Of a stretch of 64,000 bases of DNA, positions 43,921 to 53,167 are shown one piece after another (the first letter of the stretch is position 1; each line of letters starts with the position of its first letter). The position numbers were made by a program, and so were the translations under genes. The DNA comes from Flavobacterium sp. 90 (GTDB taxonomy: Bacteria; Bacteroidota; Bacteroidia; Flavobacteriales; Flavobacteriaceae): positions 2,356,001 through 2,420,000 of the forward strand of contig NZ_SMGE01000001.1 of assembly GCF_004339525.1 (NCBI RefSeq). Reading direction: 5' to 3'. The notes beneath the pieces were generated by a model. The model did no database searches, was not told where the DNA came from, and saw nothing but the letters and a program-made list of their open reading frames with translations.

Positions 43921-44048
43921 ATATGTTGTTGAATATTGGTAATTAAAGCGGTTAAAATAAAGCTAATTAAAAAGATTACGAAATCGTTATAATTTAATCT
44001 AAAAATCTTATTTTTATCAAAAATATACAGTAATAAAGACAGTTTGTT

Positions 44049-44750
44049 ATGATTACAAAAAAAGTAAATAACGTTCAGGACGCTATACAAGGAATCGAAA
44101 GCGGAATGACCATTATGTTTGGTGGTTTTGGCTTATGCGGAATTCCTGAGAATACTATTGCAGCATTAGTAAATACTTCGATTTCAGATTTAACGTGCAT
44201 TTCGAATAATGCGGGAGTTGATGATTTTGGTTTAGGATTGCTTTTGCAGAAAAAACAAGTCAAAAAAATGATTTCGTCTTATGTTGGCGAAAACGCCGAA
44301 TTCGAGCGTCAAATGCTTTCAGGTGAACTTGAGGTTGAATTAACTCCACAAGGAACCTTAGCGGAGCGTTGTCGTGCTGCACAAGCCGGAATTCCAGCTT
44401 TCTTTACACCTGCAGGTTATGGAACGGAAGTTGCGGAAGGAAAAGAAGTTCGTGAATTCAACGGAAAAATGCATATCATGGAAGAAGCTTTTAAAGCCGA
44501 ATTCGCGATTGTAAAAGCATGGAAAGGTGACGAAGCCGGAAATCTTATCTTTAAAGGCACTGCAAGAAACTTTAATGCGTGTATGGCTGGAGCAGGAAAA
44601 ATAACCATTGCCGAAGTTGAAGAATTAGTTCCCGTAGGAACATTAGATCCAAATCAAATTCATATTCCGGGAATTATGGTACAGCGTATTTTTCAGGGAG
44701 AAAAGTTTGAGAAGAGAATCGAGCAGAGAACAGTAAGACAGAGGGGTTAA
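44049..44750 (+). CDS. scoA: 3-oxoacid CoA-transferase subunit A
   Basis: A 233-residue cytoplasmic subunit. It starts near [20 protein letters not shown] and contains [35 protein letters not shown] and [14 protein letters not shown], all typical of ScoA/AtoD. With subunit B it moves CoA between succinyl-CoA or acetyl-CoA and acetoacetate, linking ketone or fatty acid breakdown to central metabolism. Subunit B is encoded only after a beta-lactamase gene about 1.4 kb downstream, an unusual split; the two are commonly adjacent. Confidence 0.94.
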   Translation: MITKKVNNVQDAIQGIESGMTIMFGGFGLCGIPENTIAALVNTSISDLTCISNNAGVDDFGLGLLLQKKQVKKMISSYVGENAEFERQMLSGELEVELTPQGTLAERCRAAQAGIPAFFTPAGYGTEVAEGKEVREFNGKMHIMEEAFKAEFAIVKAWKGDEAGNLIFKGTARNFNACMAGAGKITIAEVEELVPVGTLDPNQIHIPGIMVQRIFQGEKFEKRIEQRTVRQRG

Positions 44751-45116
44751 TTAGATAATGAGATAATTTGTAAATTAGATAATTTGTCAATTGCTTAGAT
44801 TGTGCGTATTGTAATATTGTTCAATTTTATCATTGAAATCTTATGTGAAATAGATTATTAAAGACGAAAGCAACTATGTTGCGTTAGTATATTTTTTTTA
44901 TAAAGATAATTGTAAATCAAATTATTAGAGTCTATTATATAAAGTGAAATATTATATAATTTCAAATTGAGTAATTTGAACATTTTTTACAATAAAAATA
45001 ATTTATTTTATTTTGATAATTAGATGTTTACGATGAATTACATAAAGCAAAGAATTATCTAATTTTCTAATTGACACATTTTCTAATTAAATAAGAACCT
45101 TAAAAAGCCGTATTAA
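44751..45116. repeat. AT-rich spacer with ATTAGATAAT-family repeats
   Basis: Copies of TAGATAATGAGATAATTTG and AATTAGATAATTTGTCAATT start right after the scoA stop (44751-44815), and inverted relatives (AATTATCTAATTTTCTAATT, GACACATTTTCTAATT) end just before the beta-lactamase gene (45044-45092). The same family follows the beta-lactamase gene. Confidence 0.7.
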
Positions 45117-45995
45117 ATGAAGAAATTCTTTGTAATTCTGTTTCTGTCTTTTCAGATGTTTGCTCAAACAACAAATGAACTTCGGCAACAATTGAATCAA
45201 ATTATTGCAAGTAAAAATGCGACCGTCGGAATATCTATAAAAAGCATTGAAGATAAAGATACTTTAAGTATTAACGGAAATTTGAAAGCTCCTTTGATGA
45301 GTGTTTTTAAATTTCATATTGCGTTGACGGTTTTAAATTTGGTGGATGAAGGTAAGCTTTCTTTGACGCAGGAAATTTTTATTAAAAAGAAAGATTTACA
45401 TGAAGATACCTGGAGTCCAATGAAAGAAGATTATCCGGATGGAAATGTGAAGTTAACTTTAGATAAAATATTGAGATATACTGTTTCGCATAGCGATAAT
45501 AATGGCTGTGATATTCTTATTGATTTGGTTGGCGGTACAAAAGTGGTGCAGAAATTTATCAATAAGCAAGGAATCAAAGACTTCGTTATTAAAGTCAACG
45601 AAGAACAAATGAAAAATTGGAAAAATCTTTATATCAACACAACAACTCCGTTGGCAGCAACTGAATTATTGGAAAATTTTTATAAAGGAGAAATTCTAAA
45701 AGAAGAAACTACCAAGTATTTGTATCAAATAATGGTAGAAACCTCAAGAGGGCTTACGTGGTTGAAAGCAGGACTTCCTGAAAATACAGAATTGGCACAC
45801 AGAACCGGAATTTCGGGAACAAATGATGCTAATTTGAGAGTTGCAATGAATGACATTGGGATTGTAAAACTCCCAAACGGAAAACATTTTATTATTTCTG
45901 TGTTTTTGAAAAACATAACAGAAAGTAAAGAAAATACAGAAAAAATAATTTCAGATATAGCGAGAGCAACTTGGGATTATTTCATTAAAAAGTAA
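45117..45995 (+). CDS. Class A beta-lactamase (subclass A2-like)
   Basis: A 292-residue periplasmic enzyme that hydrolyses beta-lactams. A signal peptide ends MFAQ. The motifs are SVFK (Ser62, Lys65), SDN (126-128), EQMKN (Glu163 as general base, Asn167) and HRTG (229-231) in place of KTG. The Arg in the last motif is known from CARB/PSE-type enzymes and is less usual in A2 forms. Sequence around WSPMKEDYP and the overall pattern resemble Bacteroidota A2 enzymes such as CGA or PER groups. It sits between scoA and scoB, flanked by repeats, which suggests a later insertion into that operon. Confidence 0.9.
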   Translation: MKKFFVILFLSFQMFAQTTNELRQQLNQIIASKNATVGISIKSIEDKDTLSINGNLKAPLMSVFKFHIALTVLNLVDEGKLSLTQEIFIKKKDLHEDTWSPMKEDYPDGNVKLTLDKILRYTVSHSDNNGCDILIDLVGGTKVVQKFINKQGIKDFVIKVNEEQMKNWKNLYINTTTPLAATELLENFYKGEILKEETTKYLYQIMVETSRGLTWLKAGLPENTELAHRTGISGTNDANLRVAMNDIGIVKLPNGKHFIISVFLKNITESKENTEKIISDIARATWDYFIKK

Positions 45996-46002
45996 TTAGA
46001 TA

Positions 46003-46079
46003 ATTAGTCAATTTGATAATGAGATAATTGATATAGATTGCGCATAGTAATGCATTATCTCATTATCAAATTGACTAAT
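46003..46079. repeat. Perfect 26-bp inverted repeat
   Basis: Arms 46003-46028 and 46054-46079 are exact complements (ATTAGTCAATTTGATAATGA and onward) with a 25-base loop. The hairpin lies between the beta-lactamase and scoB genes and belongs to the ATTAGATAAT family also seen after scoA. Confidence 0.93.
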
Positions 46080-46112
46080 TGGCACATTAATAAATTAACA
46101 CATTAAAAAGAT

Positions 46113-46769
46113 ATGTTAACAAAAGAAGATATTGCAAAACGAATTGCAAAAGAAGTAAAAGACAGATATTTTGTGAATCTTGGAATTGGGATTCCAACTT
46201 TGGTTGCCAATTATGTGAGAGAAGATATTGCAGTTGAATTTCAAAGTGAAAATGGTGTTCTGGGAATGGGACCATTTCCTTTTGCCGGAGAAGAAGACGC
46301 TGATATCATTAACGCAGGAAAACAAACCATTACGACATTGCCGGGAGCGAGTTTCTTTGATTCTGCTTTTAGTTTTGGAATGATTCGCAGTCAAAAAGTA
46401 GATTTGACGATTCTGGGAGCAATGGAAGTTTCAGAAAATGGCGATATTGCCAATTGGAAGATTCCGGGAAAAATGGTGAAAGGAATGGGAGGAGCTATGG
46501 ATTTAGTAGCTTCCGCCGAAAATATTATCGTTGCAATGATGCATGTAAACAAAGCGGGAGAATCTAAAATACTAAAAAAATGCACTTTGCCATTAACTGG
46601 TGTAGGTTGTGTAAAAAAGGTAGTAACAGAACTTGCTGTTCTGGAAGTGACCGAAAAAGGGTTTAAACTCTTAGAACGAGCACCTGGTATTTCTGTGGAA
46701 CATATTATTGCATCTACAGAAGCTGAATTAATAATTGAAGGCAATATTCCGGAAATGGATATCCGATAA
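46113..46769 (+). CDS. scoB: 3-oxoacid CoA-transferase subunit B
   Basis: A 218-residue cytoplasmic subunit that pairs with ScoA. The catalytic Glu is in FQSENGVLGMGPFP, and GGAMDLVASAENI and KKCTLPLTGVGCVKKVVTELAV are family blocks. The chain is complete and of usual length, so the CoA-transferase should still assemble despite the inserted beta-lactamase gene. It must be expressed either by read-through or from a promoter in the repeat-rich spacer. Confidence 0.94.
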   Translation: MLTKEDIAKRIAKEVKDRYFVNLGIGIPTLVANYVREDIAVEFQSENGVLGMGPFPFAGEEDADIINAGKQTITTLPGASFFDSAFSFGMIRSQKVDLTILGAMEVSENGDIANWKIPGKMVKGMGGAMDLVASAENIIVAMMHVNKAGESKILKKCTLPLTGVGCVKKVVTELAVLEVTEKGFKLLERAPGISVEHIIASTEAELIIEGNIPEMDIR

Positions 46770-46810
46770 ATTCTTACTTTTATAATAATGGCGTATGAAG
46801 GCTGGCTTTT

Positions 46811-46830
46811 AAAAAGGCTGGCCTTTTTTT
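46811..46830 (+). terminator. Terminator after scoB
   Basis: AAAAAGG-CTGG-CCTTTTT forms a stem with a 4-base loop and a T-run, about 40 bases past the stop. A second GGCTGGC just upstream gives an alternative pairing. Confidence 0.7.
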
Positions 46831-47138
46831 GTACGAATAATTTAAGAATCCACGAACTGCCTTTTTCCAGTAAAATTGGGATCTCCGCTGTTTTTAATCG
46901 TTTAATATATTATAAATCAATAGAATAATTAATTTTAGCCCTTTGTTTTTGAGAAATCTTCATAGTTTGTTAAATAAATGTGAATTTTAGGTAAAAAATG
47001 TTGCATTTTATCGATTAAAGGCAAATTTCATCGATTATCTAACATAAATAAAATACTTTTATCTCGAAATAAAGTATTTACTTACATTAAATATTTTGTT
47101 TGTAATCCATTTAACCAAACTAAAATACCAAATTTATT
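46831..47138. other. Leader region of the M4 protease gene
   Basis: About 300 AT-rich bases. Two short related segments, TTATCGATTAAAGG and CATCGATTATCTAAC, are seen near 47010-47040. No gene or firm promoter was recognised. Confidence 0.3.
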
Positions 47139-49922
47139 ATGGAAAGAAAATTACCCAAAATTATGGCCGGGACAGTTGTTATTCTTACATTTTCGCTATC
47201 AGGATTTGCACAGAATACCGACAAAAGAGTAAGTCAGAAAAGTGTCTCTGAAAACGGACAACCAAGTTTAATCACATTTAGTGAAAAATCCAGTTACAAG
47301 GAAGCAGATTATAATACTGTTTTTAAAGAACAACTAGGATTAAAAGAAAATCAGTCTTTTTCTAAGGTTAAAAAAGAATCAGACAAAGAAGGTTTTACGC
47401 ATGAAAAGTTTCAATTGTATGAACAAGGAGTAAAAGTAGAATTTGCTAATTATACGATTCACTCCAAAGAGGGAAAAGTAGTTTCGATGAACGGAGAGTT
47501 TTATAAGCTCGAAAATGTCAAAACAACGCCTAAATTATCAAGTCAGGCAGCTTTTGATAAAGCAATTGCTTACACAGGAGCAAAACAGTATTTATGGGAA
47601 ACTCCTGCAGATGCTGCTGCAATGGATTATAAAAAACCAAAAGGCGAACTTGTTTTGCTTCCATCAATGGATGACCAAGGCAAGGAAAGAAAAAGCGATA
47701 AAGTTCGTTTGGCCTACAAGTTTGATATTTATGCTACAAAACCATTGAGTCGTGGAGATCTTTACATCGATGCTCAAACTGGAGAAGCTTTGTTTTATAA
47801 TGCAACAATAAAACATTTAGGCGAAAATAGTCATGGAAGATTCATGTCGGCTGCAGCCAAAGAACAAAGCAAAAACGCAACTTCAAAATTAGCGATTGTT
47901 GCCGCAAATGCTGCAACACGTTATAGCGGAACTCAAACTATTCAGACAACTTTAAGCGGATCTTCGTATATTTTATCTGATGGTACTCGTGGAAATGGAG
48001 TTCAGACTTACAATTCGGCGAAGACCGCAACTTATCCAACAACCAACTTTACGGATGCAGATAATAACTGGACAGCAGCCGAGTATAATAATACAAACAA
48101 AGACAATGGCGCGCTTGATGCACATTGGGGAGCTGAAATGACTTATGATTATTGGTCAGCCGTACACGGAAGAAACAGTTATGATAATGCCGGAGCAAAA
48201 ATCAAAAGTTATGTGCATTATAATTTAGTTGCTGCGGGATATCCGGATAATAATAACGCATTTTGGAACGGAAGTGTTATGACTTACGGTGACGGAAGCG
48301 GAACCGGAGGATTTGATATCTTAACAGCGCTTGATGTTGCAGGACACGAAATAGGTCATGCGGTTTGTACTTATACAGCAAATTTGGCATATCAAAAAGA
48401 ATCCGGAGCGATGAACGAAGCATTCTCTGATATTTGGGGAGCTTGTATCGAATATCGTGCTGCACCAACAAAATCGACTTGGTTAGTAGGAGAAGATATC
48501 GAAAGAAGAAGTGGGCATCTTGCTTTACGTTCGATGAGCGATCCAAATTCTGAAGGACAGCCAGATACTTATGGCGGAACTTATTGGGTAAATGTAAATT
48601 GTACGCCAACAAATAATAATGACCAATGTGGTGTTCATACCAATTCAGGAGTATTAAATCACTGGTTTTATATTTTGTCTGTAGGTAAAACAGGAACAAA
48701 TGATATTGGAAACGCTTACAACGTAACCGGAATCACAATTGACAAAGCAGCAAAAATTGCTTTCCGTTTAGAAAGTGTTTATTTAACTTCAAATTCTACT
48801 TATGCAAACGCTAGAACTTCAGGAATTCAATCGGCTATTGATTTATACGGAGCTGGTTCTGCAGAAGTTATTGCAACTACAAACGCGTTTTATGCTGTAG
48901 GAGTTGGTGCTGCATATTCAGGATCTACAGATACAGTTGCTCCAAGTGCTCCAACAGCTCTTGCTGCTGCGGGAACAACAGGATCAAGTACTAATTTAAC
49001 CTGGACAGCTTCTACAGATAATGTAGCCGTTACCGGATATGATATCTATCAAGGAGCAACTCTAAAAGGTTCTTCTACAACAACAAGTTATACTGTAACT
49101 GGATTAACAGCTTTGACAGCTTATACTTTTACGGTGAAAGCCAAAGATGCCGCAGGAAATGTTTCGGCAGCGAGTAATGCTGTGAATGTTACGACTACAG
49201 CAGCTTCAGTAGCTTATTGTACATCAAAAGGAAATAGCGCTACAGACGAGAGAATCTCAAAAGTTGTTTTTGGAACTATCAATAAAACTTCTACAGCAAC
49301 AACTGGATATGAAGATTTTACTGCTACTTCTACAAATGCAGCGCAAGGAACTGCGTACACAATAACAATTACGCCAACATGGACTTCATCTGTTTACAGC
49401 GAAGGATATGCTGTTTTCATTGACTACAATCAAGATGGTGATTTTTCAGATTCAGGAGAAACTGTTTTCACAAAAGCAGCGTCAACAGCTTCAACAGCAA
49501 CAGGATCAATTACAATTCCTGCAACGGCAACTTTGGGAACAACAAGACTTAGAGTTTCAATGAAATACAATGCAATTCCAACTTCTTGTGAATCTTTCTC
49601 TTATGGTCAAGTAGAAGATTATACTATAAACATAACTGCTTCAGGTGGAATTGTAAGTGAAGATGTTACTGCAGGATTAGTTGAAACAGTTGAAACTTCA
49701 AGTTTTGCTTTATATCCGAATCCGGTTGGAGGTGAACTGAACGTTTCATTTGCAAACAGTGAAGGTTATTCTTTTAGAATCATAAACACATTAGGTCAGC
49801 AATTAAAAACTGGTCTACTTTCTGGAAATCTTGTTGATGTAAGCAACTTGAGCACTGGAATTTATATTATCGAATTGAATAAAGACGACAAAAAAATCGT
49901 TAAGAAATTCGTTAAGAAATAA
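47139..49922 (+). CDS. Secreted M4 (thermolysin-like) metalloprotease with T9SS type A sorting domain
   Basis: A 927-residue secreted zinc protease. A signal peptide (1-25) and FTP/PepSY-type propeptide (to about 250) precede the M4 domain, which has HEIGH (His403, Glu404, His407) and the third ligand Glu427 in NEAFSDIWG, at the usual 24-residue spacing. Then come an FN3 domain (about 600-690, DTVAPSAPTALAAAGTTG), a GEVED domain (about 735-835, VFIDYNQDGDFSD) and a C-terminal type A sorting domain (LYPNPVGGELNVSF .. KKFVKK). The T9SS should export it, either to the medium or to the surface. It is a single-gene unit with a strong terminator. Confidence 0.94.
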   Translation: MERKLPKIMAGTVVILTFSLSGFAQNTDKRVSQKSVSENGQPSLITFSEKSSYKEADYNTVFKEQLGLKENQSFSKVKKESDKEGFTHEKFQLYEQGVKVEFANYTIHSKEGKVVSMNGEFYKLENVKTTPKLSSQAAFDKAIAYTGAKQYLWETPADAAAMDYKKPKGELVLLPSMDDQGKERKSDKVRLAYKFDIYATKPLSRGDLYIDAQTGEALFYNATIKHLGENSHGRFMSAAAKEQSKNATSKLAIVAANAATRYSGTQTIQTTLSGSSYILSDGTRGNGVQTYNSAKTATYPTTNFTDADNNWTAAEYNNTNKDNGALDAHWGAEMTYDYWSAVHGRNSYDNAGAKIKSYVHYNLVAAGYPDNNNAFWNGSVMTYGDGSGTGGFDILTALDVAGHEIGHAVCTYTANLAYQKESGAMNEAFSDIWGACIEYRAAPTKSTWLVGEDIERRSGHLALRSMSDPNSEGQPDTYGGTYWVNVNCTPTNNNDQCGVHTNSGVLNHWFYILSVGKTGTNDIGNAYNVTGITIDKAAKIAFRLESVYLTSNSTYANARTSGIQSAIDLYGAGSAEVIATTNAFYAVGVGAAYSGSTDTVAPSAPTALAAAGTTGSSTNLTWTASTDNVAVTGYDIYQGATLKGSSTTTSYTVTGLTALTAYTFTVKAKDAAGNVSAASNAVNVTTTAASVAYCTSKGNSATDERISKVVFGTINKTSTATTGYEDFTATSTNAAQGTAYTITITPTWTSSVYSEGYAVFIDYNQDGDFSDSGETVFTKAASTASTATGSITIPATATLGTTRLRVSMKYNAIPTSCESFSYGQVEDYTINITASGGIVSEDVTAGLVETVETSSFALYPNPVGGELNVSFANSEGYSFRIINTLGQQLKTGLLSGNLVDVSNLSTGIYIIELNKDDKKIVKKFVKK

Positions 49923-49945
49923 TTAAATTGAAATTAGTAAAAATG

Positions 49946-49974
49946 AAAAGCCTCGCAATTTGCGAGGCTTTTTT
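49946..49974 (+). terminator. Strong terminator after the M4 protease gene
   Basis: AAAAGCCTCGCA and TGCGAGGCTTTT form a perfect 12-bp stem with a 3-base loop, followed by T's. Confidence 0.9.
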
Positions 49975-49994
49975 ATGAAGATTTGTGAAGTTAT

Positions 49995-50260
49995 AATCTC
50001 GCAAAGACGCAAAGTCGCAAAGTTTTTTCTCATTTTATGTCATCTTGACGTAAGGAAGAATCTCTGCAAAGTAAATCGTTGAAAGGAACGCGGATGACAC
50101 AGATTCGCTTTGCGAAAACGCAGATTTACACGGATTTTTTCTTGGGTTTATGATTTTAAAACAAACAAAAACCGCCCAAATGAGCGGTTTCTTCATATAT
50201 AAAAACTTTGCGTCTCTGCTGCGACTTTGCGCGACTAAAAAAGTTACAAGAAACCTTAGC
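49995..50260. repeat. Dispersed repeats of the GCAAAG type with an inner hairpin
   Basis: CTCGCAAAGACGCAAAGTCG on the left and CTTTGCGTCTCTGC .. GCGACTTTGCGCGAC on the right form an imperfect inverted pair. Between them lie a second element (GGATGACACAGATTCG .. AAACGCAGATTTACACGG) and a hairpin AAACCGC-N8-GCGGTTT (50169-50190). The hairpin is likely the terminator of the minus-strand TonB receptor gene or a relic. Confidence 0.65.
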
Positions 50261-50298
50261 TATCTTTTCGGTTAAATATAAAATTAAAACTTTAAATG

Positions 50299-52953
50299 TT
50301 AAAGTGTAAAACTCATACGTCCAAAGTAGTAAGCTCCAGTAGTTCCCATTTGAACCGGCGCATATTTAAATACTCCGTAGTAACTGTTTTCGTAAATTTG
50401 TTTGTCCGGGAAAATGTCAAACAAGTTATTTGCACCCAAAGCAATCTGAATTTTTGGAGTTATTTTGTAAGCAACAGTTAAATCAGTAACCACTTTTCCG
50501 TTATGTTTCTGGATTCCTCCAAAAGGGAAACCGTCACGAATTACTTCTCCAAAATAAGTATTTCTCAATAAAAAGTTCCATTTTGTTAGACTATAATTGA
50601 TTGCGAAAGTACCTTTATGTTTTGGCGTATTCGTTTCGATTAAACTTCTTTCCTGCGGACCATAATACACATCTTCTTGACCAATAAACAAAGGCGGAAT
50701 ATTATTCAACTGATCATCAACTTTGTTAGCATTGTAGTTGTATAATAGCGAAAGATTCATTTTTCCGGGACCAACATTTAGGTCATAATCAATAACCATA
50801 TCGACTCCGTTTGTAGTGGTGTTGATCGCATTCGTAAAGAAACGACCCGTTTGAGCGCCATATTGAGCAAATAAATCACGAAGCGCCGGAACAGGTTCTC
50901 CGTAAGCATCGTTTCCTAAATTTCCCGTAAGGATAATTCTGTTGTCAATTCTAATGTGATAATAATCAGCCGTAATGTGTAATTTTTTGGTTGGAGAAAA
51001 AACAATTCCAAAGCTATAGTTTCTTGAAGTTTCTTCTTTTAATTTCGGAATTCCCAGTTCTTTAGCAACCTGACTATCATTTCTAAAAATACCCGAATTT
51101 AGAAGTTGTCCGTCAACAACATCTGTTGCGATATTATTGAAGAATTGTTGGTGTAACGAAGGCGCTCTAAAACCTGTACTAATGGCACCACGAACAAATA
51201 GATTGTCTAAGATTTTGTATCTCGCAGATAATTTTCCGTTAATCGTATTTCCAAAATCAGTGAAATCTTCGTAACGACCCGCAACTCCAATTAATAATTT
51301 TTCCGTAACATCAGCTTCAACATCAGCATAAACGCCAACGCTGTTTCTGTTTTCGTTTACAGCATTCAAAGGAGAAAATCCGGGGAACGATTGTGCTCCG
51401 CCATTAATATATGAATTCTCTTCGCCCGGAACAATTTTGTATTTTTCAAAACGATATTCACCTCCAAAAGCAACATTCAAACCATGAAAAACATCTTTAT
51501 ACAATCGAGAAATATCAGCATTGACCGTGTTTTGTAAAAACGAGTGATTTCCGGCCTTAAAATCTGTTGGACTATTATCACCTAAGGAAACGTTGTTTGT
51601 GTTCGATACATCGTAAATAAACTTGTTTTCACCAATAGTATTACTCAAGTCCAGTTTCCATTCTCCAAATTTAAATTTAAAACCAACAGAAGAAGAAAGA
51701 TCCGTTACAACAGAATTTAATTCCGGTTGAAATCCGAAAGGGAAAATAGAAGCGACAACATTCTCCGTTTCACTTGGTAAACGTCTAAAACCAAAACCTG
51801 TTCCTTCTCTATGACTTACGCCACCATTTGCATAAAATTCGATTTGATCGTTTAACGGAATTGAAGTATTAAAGAATCCCTGAATATTTTGGATTTTTGC
51901 ATCTCCAATCTGAAAATTGAAATCATCACGTTTCAATCCATTTTGAGCTAATAAATCATCATCAATTTGACGAGATTGAGCGGGATTATCAGCAAAATCA
52001 TAAGCAAAGAAATTGCCTTGCGCCGATTGATCGAAGATAATCAGGTTGTTGTTTTGAGAGCGATTCGTTTTTTCGCGGTTATTAAATTCACCGGTTAAGT
52101 TGATAAAACCTCCTTTATTTCCAATTTTTGCTCCGTAGTTTAAGTTCACATTTGTAGTCTGACCATCATCTCGAGATGTTGAACCATAAGTTGCATTTAC
52201 TTCAAGACCCGCGTTATCTTTTAAAACCAAATTGATTACACCAGCAATTGCATCAGAACCATATTGAGCTGCTGCACCATCACGCAAAACTTCAATACGT
52301 TTTATGGACGAAGCCGGAATAGCACTTAAATCTGTACCAACAGACCCGTTTCCAACCGTATTTTGGTAGTTTACCAATGAGGTAGTATGTCTTCTTTTTC
52401 CATTAACCAAAACCAAAACCTGATCAGGACCTAAACCTCTCAAGGAAGCCGGATCAATATGTTCGGTTCCATCTGCCGAAGATTGACGGTTTGAATTAAA
52501 AGACGGAATCATATACGTCAAAATATCGTTTGTCGTAGTTTGTGGCGTTATGTTTCTGATTTTAGCCAAGTTTACAACATCAACAGGAACTGCCGTTTCA
52601 AGTTTGCTCTTCTTAGGATTTCTACTTCCTACAACTACAATTTCGTCAAGACTATTGTTTTCCAAAGCTAATTGTACATCTACAAAATGGTCTTTTGCCA
52701 CCAATTCTTTCGTTTGATAGCCAAATAGCGATACAATTAATGTTGGATTATTAGCCGAAGCGTTAATTGTAAATTTTCCTAAAGCATCACTTGTAGTATT
52801 GGTTTGAGTTCCTTTGATAAGAACAGTTGCAAATTCCAACGGATTTCCATTTTCATTTGTAATAGTCCCTTTTATCTCGTGATTCTGTGCAAAAAACAAA
52901 GTACTCGATAAAGTGAGAATTGCGGTTAGCACAATTTGTAATTTTTTTCTCAT
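50299..52953 (-). CDS. TonB-dependent receptor (substrate unknown)
   Basis: An 884-residue outer-membrane transporter with signal peptide (1-22, ending FFAQ), a CarboxypepD_reg-like domain (about 25-105), a plug (about 115-245; RIEVLRDGAAAQYGSDAIAGV) and a barrel ending GRMSFTL. The plug resembles iron-complex or similar receptors (LVLVNGKRRHTTSLV) rather than SusC, and no SusD partner is adjacent. It is divergent from the SAM hydrolase gene. A minus-strand TACATTTG at 53059-53052 could be its -7 element. The substrate cannot be told from sequence. Confidence 0.9.
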   Translation of the reverse strand: MRKKLQIVLTAILTLSSTLFFAQNHEIKGTITNENGNPLEFATVLIKGTQTNTTSDALGKFTINASANNPTLIVSLFGYQTKELVAKDHFVDVQLALENNSLDEIVVVGSRNPKKSKLETAVPVDVVNLAKIRNITPQTTTNDILTYMIPSFNSNRQSSADGTEHIDPASLRGLGPDQVLVLVNGKRRHTTSLVNYQNTVGNGSVGTDLSAIPASSIKRIEVLRDGAAAQYGSDAIAGVINLVLKDNAGLEVNATYGSTSRDDGQTTNVNLNYGAKIGNKGGFINLTGEFNNREKTNRSQNNNLIIFDQSAQGNFFAYDFADNPAQSRQIDDDLLAQNGLKRDDFNFQIGDAKIQNIQGFFNTSIPLNDQIEFYANGGVSHREGTGFGFRRLPSETENVVASIFPFGFQPELNSVVTDLSSSVGFKFKFGEWKLDLSNTIGENKFIYDVSNTNNVSLGDNSPTDFKAGNHSFLQNTVNADISRLYKDVFHGLNVAFGGEYRFEKYKIVPGEENSYINGGAQSFPGFSPLNAVNENRNSVGVYADVEADVTEKLLIGVAGRYEDFTDFGNTINGKLSARYKILDNLFVRGAISTGFRAPSLHQQFFNNIATDVVDGQLLNSGIFRNDSQVAKELGIPKLKEETSRNYSFGIVFSPTKKLHITADYYHIRIDNRIILTGNLGNDAYGEPVPALRDLFAQYGAQTGRFFTNAINTTTNGVDMVIDYDLNVGPGKMNLSLLYNYNANKVDDQLNNIPPLFIGQEDVYYGPQERSLIETNTPKHKGTFAINYSLTKWNFLLRNTYFGEVIRDGFPFGGIQKHNGKVVTDLTVAYKITPKIQIALGANNLFDIFPDKQIYENSYYGVFKYAPVQMGTTGAYYFGRMSFTL

Positions 52954-53051
52954 TGGTGAATTTGGTTTTGAATATGATGTAATAATTTTTCTTCAAACAG
53001 AAGAAATGCAAAGTAATTGTCTAGTATTTATATAGACTTATGAATAAAATG

Positions 53052-53059
53052 CAAATGTA
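53052..53059 (-). promoter_or_regulatory. Candidate -7 element for the TonB receptor gene
   Basis: Minus-strand TACATTTG fits TAnnTTTG and would give a leader of about 90 bases. No clear -33 element was found. Confidence 0.35.
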
Positions 53060-53136
53060 ATTGTAAATAATTAAAATCGATTTATAAAATATCATTATTT
53101 GTGATATCAACGTGTCAATTTTTAGGTTTAATGAAA

Positions 53137-53144
53137 TATCTTTG
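53137..53144 (+). promoter_or_regulatory. -7 element for the SAM hydrolase gene
   Basis: TATCTTTG matches TAnnTTTG and lies 23 bases before the start codon. The -33 element is not evident. Confidence 0.5.
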
Positions 53145-53167
53145 CTGAAAATTTAAAAAGAGAAAAA

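Noticed and set aside
48277..48699. Open frame on the minus strand inside the M4 protease gene
   Set aside because: It lies across the catalytic region of a clear protease and has a shadow-like composition.
50299..52953. SusC-like polysaccharide receptor
   Set aside because: No SusD partner or glycoside hydrolase is near, and the plug does not show the usual SusC pattern.
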